Shown here piece by piece: positions 5,039 to 6,058 of a stretch of DNA of 6,058 nucleotides (position 1 is its first letter; the number at the start of each line of letters is the position of its first letter). Both the position numbers and the translations under genes were made by a program. The notes under the pieces were generated by a model that did not search any database, was not told where the DNA came from, and saw only the letters and a list, made by a program, of their open reading frames with translations. This DNA is from Chloroflexi bacterium RBG_19FT_COMBO_55_16 (GTDB taxonomy: Bacteria; Chloroflexota; Anaerolineae; Anaerolineales; UBA4823). The stretch spans positions 1-6,058 of the forward strand of contig MGOK01000079.1 in the NCBI GenBank assembly GCA_001795335.1, written 5' to 3'.

Positions 5039-5485
5039 TCAATATCGAAAACCATGCTCGACGTAAAACTTCAAGAGCGTCAATGCTTCGCCCCAGCCGG
5101 CAGCGCAGTTGACCAGAGATTTTCGCCCGGAGGGGGTATCCTGGTAACCACGCTCCCGCAGGCGAATAATTGTACCACCTGCAGCTGGCTGGAAATCCAC
5201 TTCAACCGTAGTAGGGTAAGCGGGATTGTCCGGATACCATTGAAAAACAAAGCGCTCCGGACGGCGCGCTTCCAACACCAGGCCGCCATCTTCATCTGTC
5301 ACCCGATCTGGTCCCCAATCCACCCAGCGGAAACGGATTTCACCTCCTGGTTGGAGATCGACCGAAGCTCCTTGGGTAAACCAGCCGTCGAGCCCCTCGG
5401 CGGTGGTGAAGGCGTCATAAACTTGCTCCGGAGCAGCGCGCACGAAGGTGGAATGTTCGATTTGCATGTCTAACAAGTCATTCAT
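5039..5485 (-). CDS. SRPBCC / AHSA1-domain protein
   Basis: This 148-residue protein has the START-like helix-grip fold of AHSA1 (Activator of Hsp90 ATPase homologue 1-like) proteins. The pattern runs STFVRAAPEQVYDAFTTAEGLDGWFT (12-37), then PGGEIRFRW (46-54), VLEARRPERFVFQWYP (70-85), TTVEVDFQP and GGTIIRLRERGY (103-114). The final amphipathic helix is GWGEALTLLKFYVEHG (130-145). In bacteria such domains bind small hydrophobic ligands or have unknown roles; a chaperone role should not be assumed from the name. The ATG at 5485 has GAGG 7 nt upstream. The inner ATG at 5467 lacks such a site and would drop six residues that look non-conserved. The gene starts 28 nt after tag, so the two are probably co-transcribed. 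Confidence 0.87.
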   Translation of the reverse strand: MNDLLDMQIEHSTFVRAAPEQVYDAFTTAEGLDGWFTQGASVDLQPGGEIRFRWVDWGPDRVTDEDGGLVLEARRPERFVFQWYPDNPAYPTTVEVDFQPAAGGTIIRLRERGYQDTPSGRKSLVNCAAGWGEALTLLKFYVEHGFRY

Positions 5486-5513
5486 GCGATCGCCTCTGCG
5501 AGGATATTTACAT

Positions 5514-6058
5514 TTATTCCTGGCATTCCAGATAGCGGAAGCAATCCACAGTGTGGTCGTTCACCATGCCCACGGCCTGCATGTGGGCGTAACAGATCGT
5601 TGGGCCGACGAACTTGAAGCCGCGGCGGAGCAGGTCTTTGCTCATGGCGACCGAATCCTGCGTCTGGGCAGGAATTTCCTGAATAGTCTGCCAGGCATTC
5701 ACTTTTGGCTTGCCGCCCACGAACTGCCAGATATAAGCATCGAAACTGCCGAACTCTTTTTTAACTTCGAGGAAGACCCTGGCGTTTTGGATGGCGGACT
5801 CAACCTTGCGCCGGTTTCGGACGATCCCGGGGTTGGTCAACAGATCTTCTATTTTCTGTTGGTCATAGAGGGCAATGGCGAGCGGGTCGAATTGGTCAAA
5901 GGCAAACCGGTAATTCTCCCGTTTTCTCAGGATAGTCATCCAGCTCAATCCGGCCTGCATCCCTTCCAGGATAAGGAACTCAAACATCTTGCGGTCCTCA
6001 TGGATTGGGAGGCCCCACTCGCGATCGTGATAGTCGATCATCAGCGGATCAGTACCTA
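5514..6058 (-). CDS. tag: DNA-3-methyladenine glycosylase I, 5' end cut by right edge
   Basis: Tag excises 3-methyladenine from alkylated DNA, starting base-excision repair. The frame is open to the window edge, and the visible residues before the first ATG (GTDPL) continue the family pattern ...DPL-x-x-YHDxEWG. The ATG at 6041 is therefore internal, and about seven residues, including the N-terminal zinc-ligand Cys, lie outside. Numbering from that Met: YHDREWG holds the His ligand (His5), LEGMQAGLSW holds Glu26 (equivalent to E. coli Glu38, substrate recognition), RENYRFAFDQFDP matches strongly, GFKFVGPTICYAHMQAVG (141-158) is the family signature, and NDHTVDC (161-167) supplies the last zinc ligands His163 and Cys167. 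All visible key residues are intact, so the enzyme should be functional. It is followed closely by the AHSA1-like gene. Confidence 0.95.
   Translation of the reverse strand, partial: GTDPLMIDYHDREWGLPIHEDRKMFEFLILEGMQAGLSWMTILRKRENYRFAFDQFDPLAIALYDQQKIEDLLTNPGIVRNRRKVESAIQNARVFLEVKKEFGSFDAYIWQFVGGKPKVNAWQTIQEIPAQTQDSVAMSKDLLRRGFKFVGPTICYAHMQAVGMVNDHTVDCFRYLECQE

Noticed and set aside
5486..5493. GCGATCGC, the HIP1 octamer of cyanobacteria
   Set aside because: Only one copy in 6 kb, which does not show the enrichment that makes HIP1 diagnostic.
6039..6041. ATG at 6041 as the start of tag
   Set aside because: The frame is open upstream and encodes GTDPL, matching the family pattern before YHDxEWG, so the gene continues past the window edge.
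1..6058. Insertion sequence, prophage or integrative element
   Set aside because: No transposase, integrase or phage gene, and no terminal inverted repeats bounding a gene-sized block, were found.

Overview
All eight genes in this window lie on the minus strand and are transcribed from the right edge toward the left edge. No plus-strand reading frame looks real. The sequence has moderately high GC and bacterial Shine-Dalgarno sites. It contains ordinary chromosomal genes with no rRNA, tRNA, transposase, phage gene or CRISPR. The gene types do not fix the taxon. The many degenerate short-period direct repeats at gene borders resemble those I associate with Chloroflexota (Anaerolineae-like) and some other environmental bacteria, but this is a weak inference.

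Layout in the direction of transcription: (1) a DNA-3-methyladenine glycosylase I gene (tag) enters from the right edge without its first few codons. An AHSA1/SRPBCC-domain gene follows 28 nt downstream. (2) After a spacer with a hairpin-forming short-period repeat comes a dienelactone-hydrolase-family alpha/beta hydrolase with a Ser nucleophile. (3) After a spacer with decamer repeats comes a GNAT acetyltransferase, then a GC-rich hairpin. (4) A promoter-like region with three exact tandem 11-bp repeats precedes an ABC-2 exporter cassette: a DrrA-like ATPase, then permease 1 (4-nt GTGA overlap), then permease 2. (5) A methylated-DNA-protein-cysteine methyltransferase (ogt type) leaves through the left edge before its active site.

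The three ABC genes probably form one export complex of one ATPase and two different ABC-2 permeases; its substrate cannot be read from the sequence. tag and ogt are both alkylation-repair genes, so the window is bracketed by direct removal of alkylated bases (Tag) and of O6-alkyl groups (Ogt). The other three genes (AHSA1-like, hydrolase, GNAT) are small stand-alone enzymes or binding proteins with no obvious shared pathway.

The most unusual feature is not a gene. Nearly every gene junction, plus two stretches inside coding sequence, carries degenerate tandem DNA of a fixed short period, and the period differs by site: 7 (inside ogt, in the permease 2 N-terminus, at the ATPase/permease 1 junction, probably between the permeases), 8 (permease 2/ogt), 11 (upstream of the ATPase), 10 (GNAT/hydrolase) and 8-9 (hydrolase/AHSA1). 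In three cases the repeat is translated or supplies a start and a stop codon. The longest stretch without a gene is 239 bp (3265-3503), and its contents are listed.
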